From SIG299 sp045531955 (GTDB taxonomy: Bacteria; Bacillota; Clostridia; Lachnospirales; Lachnospiraceae): a stretch of 64,000 nt of DNA. How positions within the stretch are numbered: position 1 is the first letter of the stretch; each line of letters begins with the position of its first letter. The notes under the pieces are model-generated. The model made no database searches, had not been told where the DNA came from, and saw only the letters and a program-made list of their open reading frames with translations. The DNA lies in contig JAZSFC010000051.1 in the NCBI GenBank assembly GCA_045531955.1, positions 1-64,000 of the forward strand. The letters are read 5' to 3'. Positions 1 to 8,079 of the stretch are shown piece after piece. Position numbers and translations under genes: made by a program.

Positions 1-1218
1 AGAGAATTTCTGATTACATATACCAGTGGTTCGACAAAGATAGGATATCCGAAGGCGATTATCCATACTAATCGCAGCATGATTGCAATGGGAATGTTTC
101 ATGATCCGGAATTGTCAGGGAATCCTAAAATAAAAGGCTTACGTGGTCTGGCGATTGTACATCCGGATTCCAATACAGATTTAGTTACCTGTATCTCTGA
201 TAATTTGATGCAGCTATGGTCTGTGGCACTGGAACCGGAGTATTGCGTTGAACATGCACTGGATTATTTGATGTTGAATAAACCGAACTATGCAAATATG
301 ACAGTCGCATTTTGGTTAGAAGCAGGAAAGCAATATCTACTTGATGGTCGCTATCGCACGGGTAGAAGAAAGCTTCCGTTTCTTCTTGCGGCATTTGTAG
401 TAGGAGAAAAACTGTCCAGTGGCGAGGAACGTTTTATTAATCGTTTTTTAAAGGAAGCTAAAGCAGGAAGCGGAGTTAAGATTTTAGGTCTTTCTTTACC
501 ATATGTCACAGTTTCTACAGGCGGAGGAGATTGTGAACATGGTGGAATCTATTATTCCTTATGGAAAACATTGCAGGAAAAATTGCATTTCATCCAATTA
601 AAAGGGCAAGAGTATGGACTGATGCCGGTTCCATACGTGCAGATAAGTGCATTTAAGTTACGAGCAGATGGATTGTATGAAGAATGCGATTACAATCAAT
701 ATGGAATTCTTGCGGCAAATTCTGTAACAACTATGAAAGGGTATAAGAATAATCCAGAGGCTACGGAGCGAATGCTTATTCGAGATGTGCAGGGAAGAGA
801 TTGGGTTTCCTGTAATGTATATGGTTATATTGACCGTATTGGTGGTGTTCATGTGAAAGGCAGAGTTGAAAACTGTATCACATTAGCGGGTGAGGAAAAG
901 ATTCCAACCTATCAAGTAGAGGATGTGATTAGTGCTGATGCTAAAAATGTTCTTTCGTGTACTGTTGTCGCTACACAGCACAGAGGTCAGGATGTTGCAG
1001 TTGTGAATGTGCAGTTTCAGCCGGATGCTAAGAAGACAGAAACGGAAATCGTAAATAGTATCAGACAGAACTGTGCGGAACGTTTTTCTGGAAAACTGGT
1101 ATCTAAAATGTATTACAGGGTTTTTAGTGCAAGAGATACTATGCTTATAGGCGGTAGCGGAAAACGAAATGTCCGAGGCTTGGAAGAACTAGGGGTAGCT
1201 GGAGCGGAGAAATTGTGA
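1..1218 (+). CDS. Adenylate-forming enzyme (AMP-binding family), N-terminus outside window
   Basis: The frame is open from base 1, so the gene starts before the window. The visible part opens with the phosphate-binding A3 core of the ANL superfamily (YTSGSTKIGYPKAI), continues through the adenylation domain, reaches a hinge-like GYIDRIGGVHVKGR and ends with the C-terminal lid containing GGSGKRNVRGLE, where the Lys is the usual A10 catalytic position. Such enzymes activate a carboxylate as acyl-AMP and pass it to CoA or a carrier. It is more distant from the three paralogues downstream than they are from each other and lacks their exact motifs. The substrate cannot be read from the sequence. 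The A3 motif is slightly unusual (STKIGYPKA instead of STGxPKG). Confidence 0.85.
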   Translation, partial: REFLITYTSGSTKIGYPKAIIHTNRSMIAMGMFHDPELSGNPKIKGLRGLAIVHPDSNTDLVTCISDNLMQLWSVALEPEYCVEHALDYLMLNKPNYANMTVAFWLEAGKQYLLDGRYRTGRRKLPFLLAAFVVGEKLSSGEERFINRFLKEAKAGSGVKILGLSLPYVTVSTGGGDCEHGGIYYSLWKTLQEKLHFIQLKGQEYGLMPVPYVQISAFKLRADGLYEECDYNQYGILAANSVTTMKGYKNNPEATERMLIRDVQGRDWVSCNVYGYIDRIGGVHVKGRVENCITLAGEEKIPTYQVEDVISADAKNVLSCTVVATQHRGQDVAVVNVQFQPDAKKTETEIVNSIRQNCAERFSGKLVSKMYYRVFSARDTMLIGGSGKRNVRGLEELGVAGAEKL

Positions 1219-1265
1219 TGGAGGTAGATAAGCGTTTTACATGGAATTGGTTATGTGAGATGTAA
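1218..1265 (+). other. 15-codon ORF coupled to the ligase stop codon
   Basis: The ligase stop TGA overlaps an ATG (TGATG) that is followed by a GGAGGT-like stretch and a 15-codon frame reading MEVDKRFTWNWLCEM before a stop. Overlap of this kind normally marks the next gene of an operon. The frame is far too short to be a normal protein. It may be the leftover 5' end of a gene that was replaced by the membrane protein downstream, or chance. Confidence 0.2.
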
Positions 1266-1317
1266 GGGTATTGATAAATGCAGAGAGAGGAGGACTAAAG
1301 AGGAGCATGGAAATATT

Positions 1318-2718
1318 TTGGGGTTACTCGAAAAAGGATTGAGTATAGTGAAAAGTCTCCTTAATATTAAGTCGGAAATTACTAGAATATCAAATGAAAG
1401 GAATAATGAGAAAATGGAACAAGATAATGAAAAAAATATTCAGAAAATAGATTTAGGGTTTACATTTGTTACTACGTTGATTACCACAATAATAACGGTA
1501 ATTATTGAAAAAATATTGGGATACTTTAATATGTGGTGGTTTGTTGGATTATTGCTTTGGTTAATTATAGGGGGAATGATACTATTTTTTATGGGAAAGA
1601 GATCAACTCATGATAATTCAAAACAATTTATGGCAATAATAGTGATTTTTGTTGCAGTAAGTATTTTGGTATTCTTTTTGGCGGAAATTTTGGAAAGTTC
1701 GAAAGAAAAAGGTACATTTCTAGAGAATGACAATAATTCGATGATAACTGGAACACTAACACCGACAGAGTCGCAAGAACCGACAGTCCCTCCAACGCCA
1801 ACAGCGACGAATACAACAACACCAGAGCCGACAGATACACCGGCACCAACGGCAACAAACACACCAGAGCCAACGCCGACAGATACACCAGCACCAACGG
1901 CAACAAACACACCAGTGCCAACGGCGACAAATACGCCAGTACCAACGGCAACAAGCACACCAACACCAACGCCACCACATGTGCATGACTACTCTTGGAG
2001 GGTTAAGACTACAAAAGAGGCAACATGTACCTCGGAGGGAAAAAAAGAGCATGTTTGTGTGTGTGGAGATTATTGGACAGAAACAATTCCTATGCGTGAA
2101 CATTCATTGGTAACTGATAAGGCGGTAGCAGCAACTTGTGTCGCAACAGGAAAGACAGAAGGTAGTCATTGCTCAATATGCAAATATGTGAGTGTAGAAC
2201 AGAAAGTTATACCGATGACAGACCACAAATACAGTGATGAGAGTGATGCATATTGTGATTATTGTAATGCGTACAGAGCTACATGGCATTACTATGACCA
2301 GTGGAATAATAGTGTTTATGGAGATTGGGAATTATATGATACAGTAACCAAGGAAAGCATTAGAAAAGAAACCGTAACTACATATGTCTACAGAGGATGT
2401 TATTGGTATAATTCCGCTGGAAGAACAAGATATACATCCTATGCGTTAGTTCCGGATGGTTACGAATTTAATAAATACTTAACAGAGGATGATTGGAGTA
2501 ATTATGTAGGAATAACAACAGGAGGCTACAATCGCATCACAACTACGAGTAATCAAAAATATAATATTCTGCAATCGGAAGTGTTGTATTCTCCTGTAGA
2601 AGAAACAGATTCCGGTTGGTATGTGAATGGTGTGCAATACTGGGAAGAGATAATTGGAAGTGAAGAAACGAATGTAACCTTTACAGAATACCACTATTTC
2701 TTTAGAAAATTCTATTAG
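1318..2718 (+). CDS. Membrane protein with Pro-Thr linker and Cys-pair module, unknown function
   Basis: I do not recognise the family. The N-terminal part has a charged segment and three predicted membrane helices (around bases 1455-1520, 1540-1595 and 1625-1690). Then comes a linker of about 70 residues made of PTPTATNTP-type repeats, typical of a wall-spanning stalk. A cysteine-rich section follows with CxC, CxxC and CxxC pairs of the kind seen in many Lachnospiraceae surface proteins, and then an aromatic-rich C-terminal domain. The frame is open back to a GTG at 1255 but nothing resembling a ribosome site precedes it. TTG 1318 follows AGGAG at 1301-1305, and GTG 1348 is a third option, so the start is uncertain. 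It sits inside the ligase cluster, suggesting a role at the cell surface connected with it. Confidence 0.7.
   Translation: MGLLEKGLSIVKSLLNIKSEITRISNERNNEKMEQDNEKNIQKIDLGFTFVTTLITTIITVIIEKILGYFNMWWFVGLLLWLIIGGMILFFMGKRSTHDNSKQFMAIIVIFVAVSILVFFLAEILESSKEKGTFLENDNNSMITGTLTPTESQEPTVPPTPTATNTTTPEPTDTPAPTATNTPEPTPTDTPAPTATNTPVPTATNTPVPTATSTPTPTPPHVHDYSWRVKTTKEATCTSEGKKEHVCVCGDYWTETIPMREHSLVTDKAVAATCVATGKTEGSHCSICKYVSVEQKVIPMTDHKYSDESDAYCDYCNAYRATWHYYDQWNNSVYGDWELYDTVTKESIRKETVTTYVYRGCYWYNSAGRTRYTSYALVPDGYEFNKYLTEDDWSNYVGITTGGYNRITTTSNQKYNILQSEVLYSPVEETDSGWYVNGVQYWEEIIGSEETNVTFTEYHYFFRKFY
1756..1977 (+). repeat. Pro-Thr linker repeat (degenerate ACACCA/CCAACG units)
   Basis: This is a low-complexity stretch inside the membrane protein gene, built from variants of the units that encode PTPTATNTP and PEPTDTPAP. 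It creates long open frames in other reading frames, including minus-strand ones rich in Val, Leu or Cys, which are artefacts of the repeat. Confidence 0.8.
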
Positions 2719-2737
2719 TGAAAGGGAGAAGTACATT

Positions 2738-4468
2738 ATGGCACATAACTTAATCGGCTATCCATCCATAGATAAGCCGTGGTTGAAATACTATAGTGAG
2801 GAGGCAATCAATGCCCCGTTACCGGAATGTACGATTTATGAGTATCTTTACGAAAGTAATAAAGATTATTTACATAATGTTGCATTAAACTATTTTGGCA
2901 GTAAGTTTACTTTTACAGAAATTTTTTCAAATATTGACAAAGCTGCAAAAGCATTTTTGACCCTGGGTGTGCAGGAAGGTGATATTGTGGTAGTATCCAC
3001 AGTTACTACACCGGAAACAGTATATACATTTTATGCACTGAACAGAATTGGTGCAATTTCCAACATGGTCGATCCTCGGACAAGCGAGGAAGGCATACGG
3101 GAGTATATCACGGAAGTACATGCAAAGTTTGTTCTGACAATTGACGTGGCATATCCAAAGATTAGAAGTGCAATAGAGGGTACAGATGTAGAAAAAATAG
3201 TTGTTGTTTCTCCGGGAGATTCCCTGCCTATAGTGAAAAAACAAGCGTTTAAATTGAAAAATTGGATGGAAGGCAAAATTGTTGAACTTCAAAGAAACTG
3301 CCTTCGATGGGATGAATTCATAAAGGCTGGCGAAAATAAAGAATTAAAAGCAGCGCAGTATAAAAAGAATTCATGCTGTGTCATAGTTCATACCGGAGGA
3401 ACCACAGGTGTTCCCAAAGGGGTTATGCTAAGTAATGATAATATCAACGCATTAGTATTTCAAAGTATAATGACGGGCATCGACATGAAGCGTGAGCATA
3501 CATGGATGGATATTATGCCGCCGTTTATTGCGTATGGAGTAGGAATGGGACTTCATTTACCGTTGGTTATTGGAATGGAAACTATTCTGATTCCTTCGTT
3601 TCAAGCGGATAAGTTCGATGAATTACTAATTAAGCATAAACCAGTACATATGATAGGGGTTCCTTCTTATTGGGGTACAATTATTAACAGCAGGAAGCTG
3701 AAAAATAAATCCCTGTCTTACATCATTGCGCCTACTGTTGGCGGGGACACAATGAATGAGGAGTTGGAGAAACGTGCGAATGCCTATTTAAAAGCACATG
3801 GTTGCAGTTATCCAATAACAAAAGGATATGGAATGACAGAAGTGTGTGCAGGTGTGACTGGTACGGTGGATGCGAATAATGAAATCGGTAGTGTAGGAGT
3901 TCCTTTTGTAAAATCGATTGTGGCTATTTTCGATGAAGAAACAGGAAAAGAATTGCCTTACAATAAAATTGGTGAAGTCTGCATTAGTGGACCCAATGTT
4001 ATGTTAGGTTATTACAATAATGAGGCAGCGACAAATCAAATAATTAAGACACATGAAGATGGACAACGGTGGGTGCATTCCGGCGATTTGGGCTATATCA
4101 ATGAGAACGGCAGTTTGTTTATTGTAGATAGAATGAAAAGAATGATTGTCCGTCATGATGGCTTTAAAGTATTTCCTTCTATGATTGAGAGCGTTATAGC
4201 AGGACATTCGGCAGTAAAAGAATGTTGTGCGGTTGGCGCAAAAGACGAAGAACACAGTCAGGGAAGATTACCTTTGGTACATATTGTGTTGAAGGATGAG
4301 AATGCGAAAAATACGAATGCAATTCTGGAAGAACTTCGGGATTTGTGTCAGCGTGAATTGCCGGAGTATGCACAACCAATTGACTTTAAAGTACGGAAAA
4401 GTTTACCGTTGACTCCGATTGGTAAGGTGGATTATAGGGCACTTGAGAGGCAGACAGAGGGAATCTAG
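2738..4468 (+). CDS. Adenylate-forming enzyme (acyl-CoA synthetase-like), paralogue 1
   Basis: This 576-residue protein has the full ANL layout: N-terminal segment GYPSIDKPWLKYYSEEAI, A3 core VHTGGTTGVPKGVMLSN, A5 GYGMTEVCAG, A7 HSGDLGYINENG, the hinge region RMKRMIVRHDGFKVFPSMIE, and A10 LPLTPIGKVDYR with the catalytic Lys. All key positions look intact, so it should form an acyl-AMP and then a thioester. ATG 2738 follows GGGAGAAG. It lies in the same direction as two close paralogues at 5302 and 8080, and the first 36 residues are almost identical in all three. The substrate is unknown. No carrier protein gene is visible nearby, so CoA may be the acceptor. Confidence 0.88.
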   Translation: MAHNLIGYPSIDKPWLKYYSEEAINAPLPECTIYEYLYESNKDYLHNVALNYFGSKFTFTEIFSNIDKAAKAFLTLGVQEGDIVVVSTVTTPETVYTFYALNRIGAISNMVDPRTSEEGIREYITEVHAKFVLTIDVAYPKIRSAIEGTDVEKIVVVSPGDSLPIVKKQAFKLKNWMEGKIVELQRNCLRWDEFIKAGENKELKAAQYKKNSCCVIVHTGGTTGVPKGVMLSNDNINALVFQSIMTGIDMKREHTWMDIMPPFIAYGVGMGLHLPLVIGMETILIPSFQADKFDELLIKHKPVHMIGVPSYWGTIINSRKLKNKSLSYIIAPTVGGDTMNEELEKRANAYLKAHGCSYPITKGYGMTEVCAGVTGTVDANNEIGSVGVPFVKSIVAIFDEETGKELPYNKIGEVCISGPNVMLGYYNNEAATNQIIKTHEDGQRWVHSGDLGYINENGSLFIVDRMKRMIVRHDGFKVFPSMIESVIAGHSAVKECCAVGAKDEEHSQGRLPLVHIVLKDENAKNTNAILEELRDLCQRELPEYAQPIDFKVRKSLPLTPIGKVDYRALERQTEGI

Positions 4469-4486
4469 AAAGGAAAGGAGCGATAT

Positions 4487-4522
4487 ATGAAAAATATATC
4501 GAATAATCATGAAAGATATTAA
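4487..4522 (+). other. 11-codon ORF with strong ribosome site, overlapping next gene's start
   Basis: AAAGGAG at 4474-4480 is ideally placed for ATG 4487, which opens an 11-codon frame (MKNISNNHERY) ending at TAA 4520-4522. The next gene starts at ATG 4509 inside this frame and has no ribosome site of its own at a normal distance. Translation of the small frame could therefore feed ribosomes to the membrane protein by reinitiation or slippage. Confidence 0.35.
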
Positions 4523-5240
4523 ACATGAGAATTATGTGGTTTTGTTAGAACAGAGGAGGCAAATTATTAATGAGATTGATGGAAATAAGAAATCATTTCA
4601 TACAGCTATTTTTTCAATACTGACTTTCATATCAGCAAATTTAATTACGGCAATATTTGCCAATGAAAAGATACCATTTGTATTTGTGTTTTTGGCATTT
4701 CAAGTTGTATTAGCATTGGCTTGCTATGTTATAGGATTACTTTTAGCAATGAATAACGATAGAGATTTTATAAGGGCAATTGATAATTATATTGAGGAGG
4801 TTTACGGTGTTGATGCCCTTTTCTTTCAGGGAGAGTTGCATTATCGAATAATAAATAAAAAGAGTAATTTTACATATGTAACAACTCTTTCGGGTGGCAT
4901 TATATTTTGTTCTTTGGCTGTAGTGGGAATAATTTATTTTGAAGAAATAGTTCAACTGATAGTTCAATATTTTCCATTCGGAGTTCTCCTGATTGTAGAA
5001 TTGATAGGAATACTAATTATTATATTTAGAAATTACAGATATAAGAAAACAGGAAAGTCAAAAATAAGAGAAGATTGCTACGAATTTTTATACAGGAATC
5101 GTAAAAATTCATTTAATACAAAAGATACTGGGTCAGAAGTAGTGACTGAATATACATCATGCAACCAACTCAAAGGGAAAAAGATACCTTCCATATCTGC
5201 CGTGGAAAGTGCTGCTACAGGAGAACCAGAGGAAGAATAA
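4509..5240 (+). CDS. Four-helix membrane protein, unknown function
   Basis: The 243-residue protein is not recognised. Its first 30 residues are charged, followed by two hydrophobic helices (about residues 31-49 and 54-78), a soluble segment of about 45 residues, two more helices (about residues 124-142 and 150-171) and a basic, then Ser/Glu-rich tail. This helix arrangement resembles small integral membrane proteins of unknown function found in cell-envelope clusters. It is placed between two acyl-adenylating enzymes and so may belong to the same process. The only in-frame ATG that gives the complete N-terminus is 4509, inside the small upstream ORF. Confidence 0.65.
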   Translation: MKDIKHENYVVLLEQRRQIINEIDGNKKSFHTAIFSILTFISANLITAIFANEKIPFVFVFLAFQVVLALACYVIGLLLAMNNDRDFIRAIDNYIEEVYGVDALFFQGELHYRIINKKSNFTYVTTLSGGIIFCSLAVVGIIYFEEIVQLIVQYFPFGVLLIVELIGILIIIFRNYRYKKTGKSKIREDCYEFLYRNRKNSFNTKDTGSEVVTEYTSCNQLKGKKIPSISAVESAATGEPEEE

Positions 5241-5301
5241 AAGTGATTGCAGAGATTGGAAAAGAAGCAGCAGAAACTAGGTAGCAAAGGAGAAGAACGT
5301 T

Positions 5302-7029
5302 ATGGCACAAACCTTAACCGGCTATCCATCCATAGATAAGCCATGGTTGAAATACTACAGTGAGGAAGCAATCAATGCACCATTACCGGAGTGTACAATT
5401 TATGAGTACATGAGGAATATGCATGAGAAACACTTAGGGTGGGTTGCAATTGACTATTTTGATCGAAAGATTACATATAAGGAGTTATTTGAAAATATTG
5501 AGAAGACTGCAAAGGCTTTTGTTGCAATGGGTGTAAAGTATGGAGATGTAATTGTAATAGCAACAGTAACAATACCGGAGACGATATATGTTCTTTATGC
5601 ATTGAATTGTATTGGTGCGATTCCCAATATGGTTGACCCACGGACAGGTGTTGATGGAATTCGAGATTATATCAATGAAGTAGAGGCGAGGTATGTTATT
5701 ACCTTGGACGTAGCATATCCGAAAATTGAAAAGGCAATAGAAGGTACAAAGGTTGAACAGATTATCATTACTTCCCCGAGTGATTCATTGACTATGGTAA
5801 AGAAATTTTTTTATCAGATGTCCAATCGTTCTTTGAAATTTTCTGGAAGATGTGTACGATGGAGAGATTTTCTTAAAATGGGGAAGAATGCAAATATTTG
5901 TCACGCACAATATAAAAAGGATGTATGTTGTGTAATTGTTCATACTGGTGGAACAACCGGTTCTCCGAAGGGAGTGATGTTAAGTAATGATAATTTGAAT
6001 GCTGCTGCGCACCAAGCATTGAATTCACCTCTTTTGATGAAAGAACAAGATAGATTTTTAAATATTTTGCCCCCTTTTATTGCGTATGGAATGGTGTTGG
6101 GAATTCATACCGCAGTATCGGCCGGCTGGCACTCTGTAATTATTCCGAAGTTTGATGTAAGTGAGTTTGATAAACTGCTTGTGAAATATCATCCGGCAGG
6201 TATCATGGGTATTCCTACTTATTTCGAAAAAATCATGGAAAGTAAGTTGTTAAAGAATATGGATTTATCTTTTTTAAAGGTAGTATTGGTAGGTGGCGAT
6301 AGAACATTTACAGAATTCGAAAAAAAAGTAAATCAGTTCTTTTATCAACATGGGTGTGAGATGCAACTCAGCAAAGGTTATAGTATGACGGAAGCAAGTT
6401 CTACTGCAACAATTTCTTTCGAAAATGCGAATAAAGCTGGGACCAACGGTATTCCGTTAAGTAAGACTGTAATAGCAGCATTTAATCCAGAAACAGGAAA
6501 AGAACTACCATATAATGAATTGGGCGAATTATGCATACAAACACCTACAATGATGATGGGGTATTTCAATCGAAAAGAGGAAACAGATAAAGTAATAAAG
6601 GAACATAGTGATGGTTCCAAATGGATTCATACTGGGGATATGGGTAATGTAGATGAAAACGGGTTTGTTACTGTAAACGGAAGAGTAAAGAGGTTAATCA
6701 TTAGATTTGATGGATATAAAGTGTTTCCGACCTTTATAGAGAATGTGGTTCTAGAGCACGAAGCGATTGAAAATTGTAGTGTGGTAGGTTTAATCGATAA
6801 AGCACACATGCAGGGAAAGTTACCGATGGTATTTGCTATATGCAAAGAAGAATACAAGGGAAGTGAGGAAAAAATTATTGGTGAATTAAAAGAGTTATGT
6901 TTAGAAAAGCTTACAGAGTATTCGCAACCCGTAGAATATAAATTTATCGAGAGTATTCCACTTACACCTATCGGTAAGATTAATTACAGAGTGTTGGAGG
7001 AGATGGCGGAAAGGATGCAAGAAAGATAA
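5302..7029 (+). CDS. Adenylate-forming enzyme (acyl-CoA synthetase-like), paralogue 2
   Basis: 575 residues with the same plan as the gene at 2738: GYPSIDKPWLKYYSEEAI near the N-terminus, A3 core VHTGGTTGSPKGVMLSN, A5 GYSMTEASSTAT, A7 HTGDMGNVDENG, hinge RVKRLIIRFDGYKVFP, and A10 IPLTPIGKINYR with the Lys. ATG 5302 follows AAAGGAGAAG. Beyond the first 36 residues the similarity to paralogue 1 drops clearly, mostly in the substrate-binding half, so a different acyl substrate is likely. The next gene (7040) encodes only the C-terminal domain of another such enzyme. Confidence 0.88.
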   Translation: MAQTLTGYPSIDKPWLKYYSEEAINAPLPECTIYEYMRNMHEKHLGWVAIDYFDRKITYKELFENIEKTAKAFVAMGVKYGDVIVIATVTIPETIYVLYALNCIGAIPNMVDPRTGVDGIRDYINEVEARYVITLDVAYPKIEKAIEGTKVEQIIITSPSDSLTMVKKFFYQMSNRSLKFSGRCVRWRDFLKMGKNANICHAQYKKDVCCVIVHTGGTTGSPKGVMLSNDNLNAAAHQALNSPLLMKEQDRFLNILPPFIAYGMVLGIHTAVSAGWHSVIIPKFDVSEFDKLLVKYHPAGIMGIPTYFEKIMESKLLKNMDLSFLKVVLVGGDRTFTEFEKKVNQFFYQHGCEMQLSKGYSMTEASSTATISFENANKAGTNGIPLSKTVIAAFNPETGKELPYNELGELCIQTPTMMMGYFNRKEETDKVIKEHSDGSKWIHTGDMGNVDENGFVTVNGRVKRLIIRFDGYKVFPTFIENVVLEHEAIENCSVVGLIDKAHMQGKLPMVFAICKEEYKGSEEKIIGELKELCLEKLTEYSQPVEYKFIESIPLTPIGKINYRVLEEMAERMQER

Positions 7030-7039
7030 GAATATAATC

Positions 7040-7327
7040 ATGGAAAATGCGAACATTGCTCAGTGTGAAGTAGTGGGACATGACCAAGGAGGTTTTGAAG
7101 TTCCGGCAGTACATATTGTTCTGGAAGACACATGTGCAAAGAGTCAAAAAGAAATTTTAGAAGAAGTTCATCAAAACTGTATCAACAAACTGCCAAAAGA
7201 GTGCATTCCATATGGATATAAATTTTGCGATGCATTCCCGGTAAAAAATAACGGTAAGCGGGATATGGAAATGATACGGCAGGATAGAGACGGTTTTGTT
7301 ATACCGGAGGAAAAGAGAAGAAAATGA
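7040..7327 (+). pseudogene. Stand-alone C-terminal domain of an adenylate-forming enzyme (remnant or free lid domain)
   Basis: The 95 residues match only the lid domain that follows the hinge in the neighbouring ligases: MENANIAQCEVVG corresponds to the segment just after the hinge, AVHIVLED to the central strand, and FPVKNNGKRDMEMI to the A10 loop with its catalytic Lys. The large AMP-binding domain is missing and no good ribosome site precedes ATG 7040. It begins 10 bases after paralogue 2 and its stop overlaps the acyltransferase start (ATGA). The simplest reading is the tail of a fourth ligase whose front was deleted. A free lid domain acting in trans cannot be excluded because the frame is intact. 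Confidence 0.6.
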
Positions 7328-8055
7328 AACATTATAAATTACGAACCCCATACATAACACTCTGCAGCCTTCTACACCCTTTATTTGTCCGCATTGTACC
7401 AATCATCAGAACTTATAAGCTGGTGTCGTTTCGATGCCATGAAATACCAAAGGGACAAGTAATCTTTGCGGCAAATCATTCCAATATCCATGATATTCCT
7501 ACAGTATGGGAAATTGTGAAAAAGCATGCGTTCACCTTGGCGGGAGATGAGCCGCGGGGAGATTTCAATGGGATTGCCCTTGCTGTAAACGGTGTTATCT
7601 GGGTGAAGCGTGCCTATAAGGAAAGCAGGCAGGATGCCAAAAACAATATGCTAAAGCTTCTTGGCAAAGGAAAGAATCTTCTGATTTTTCCGGAAGCCAC
7701 ATGGAATCTGACACCGGAAAAACCAATGCTTCCGCTCCACTGGGGAATCATTGAACTGGCGCAAAAGGCAGGCTGCCCAATTGTGCCGATTACGCTGGAA
7801 TACGAGGGAAAGAAAATTTGTCGTTACAGCATTGGACAACCCCTATATGTTTCCGGGACGGATGACAAAGCGGAAATGATTGCAAAGCTTCGGGACGAAA
7901 TGTCAACCATGCGCTGGGAAGCATGGGAGGAGTTCGCGCAGAGCAAACGGGAAGTGGTTTCCATAGAGGATTATTATGCTTATACAAAAGTCCGGCTGGA
8001 CGAGTATCCGAAACTGGATGTGGAGTTTGAGAAGACAACGATATTGAGGAAGTAA
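7324..8055 (+). CDS. 1-acyl-glycerol-3-phosphate acyltransferase family protein (PlsC-like)
   Basis: 243 residues with the hallmark motifs of the PlsC/LPLAT family: NHSNIHDIPT (the NHx4D catalytic motif), the segment around GVIWVKRAY, FPEATWNLTPEKP (motif III, with the conserved Glu) and PIVPITLEY (motif IV). The family transfers an acyl group from acyl-CoA or acyl-carrier protein to a glycerol phosphate or similar acceptor at the membrane. The start overlaps the upstream frame by four bases, so translation is coupled. Being wedged between acyl-adenylating enzymes suggests that it uses their activated acyl groups, perhaps to modify a lipid or surface polymer. The acceptor is unknown. Confidence 0.82.
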   Translation: MKHYKLRTPYITLCSLLHPLFVRIVPIIRTYKLVSFRCHEIPKGQVIFAANHSNIHDIPTVWEIVKKHAFTLAGDEPRGDFNGIALAVNGVIWVKRAYKESRQDAKNNMLKLLGKGKNLLIFPEATWNLTPEKPMLPLHWGIIELAQKAGCPIVPITLEYEGKKICRYSIGQPLYVSGTDDKAEMIAKLRDEMSTMRWEAWEEFAQSKREVVSIEDYYAYTKVRLDEYPKLDVEFEKTTILRK

Positions 8056-8079
8056 ACTAAACCAAAGGAGAAGAGGATT

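Noticed and set aside
1600..2100. Long open frames on the minus strand rich in Val, Leu or Cys
   Set aside because: They are produced by the Pro-Thr codon repeat of the plus-strand gene and have no ribosome sites or family features.
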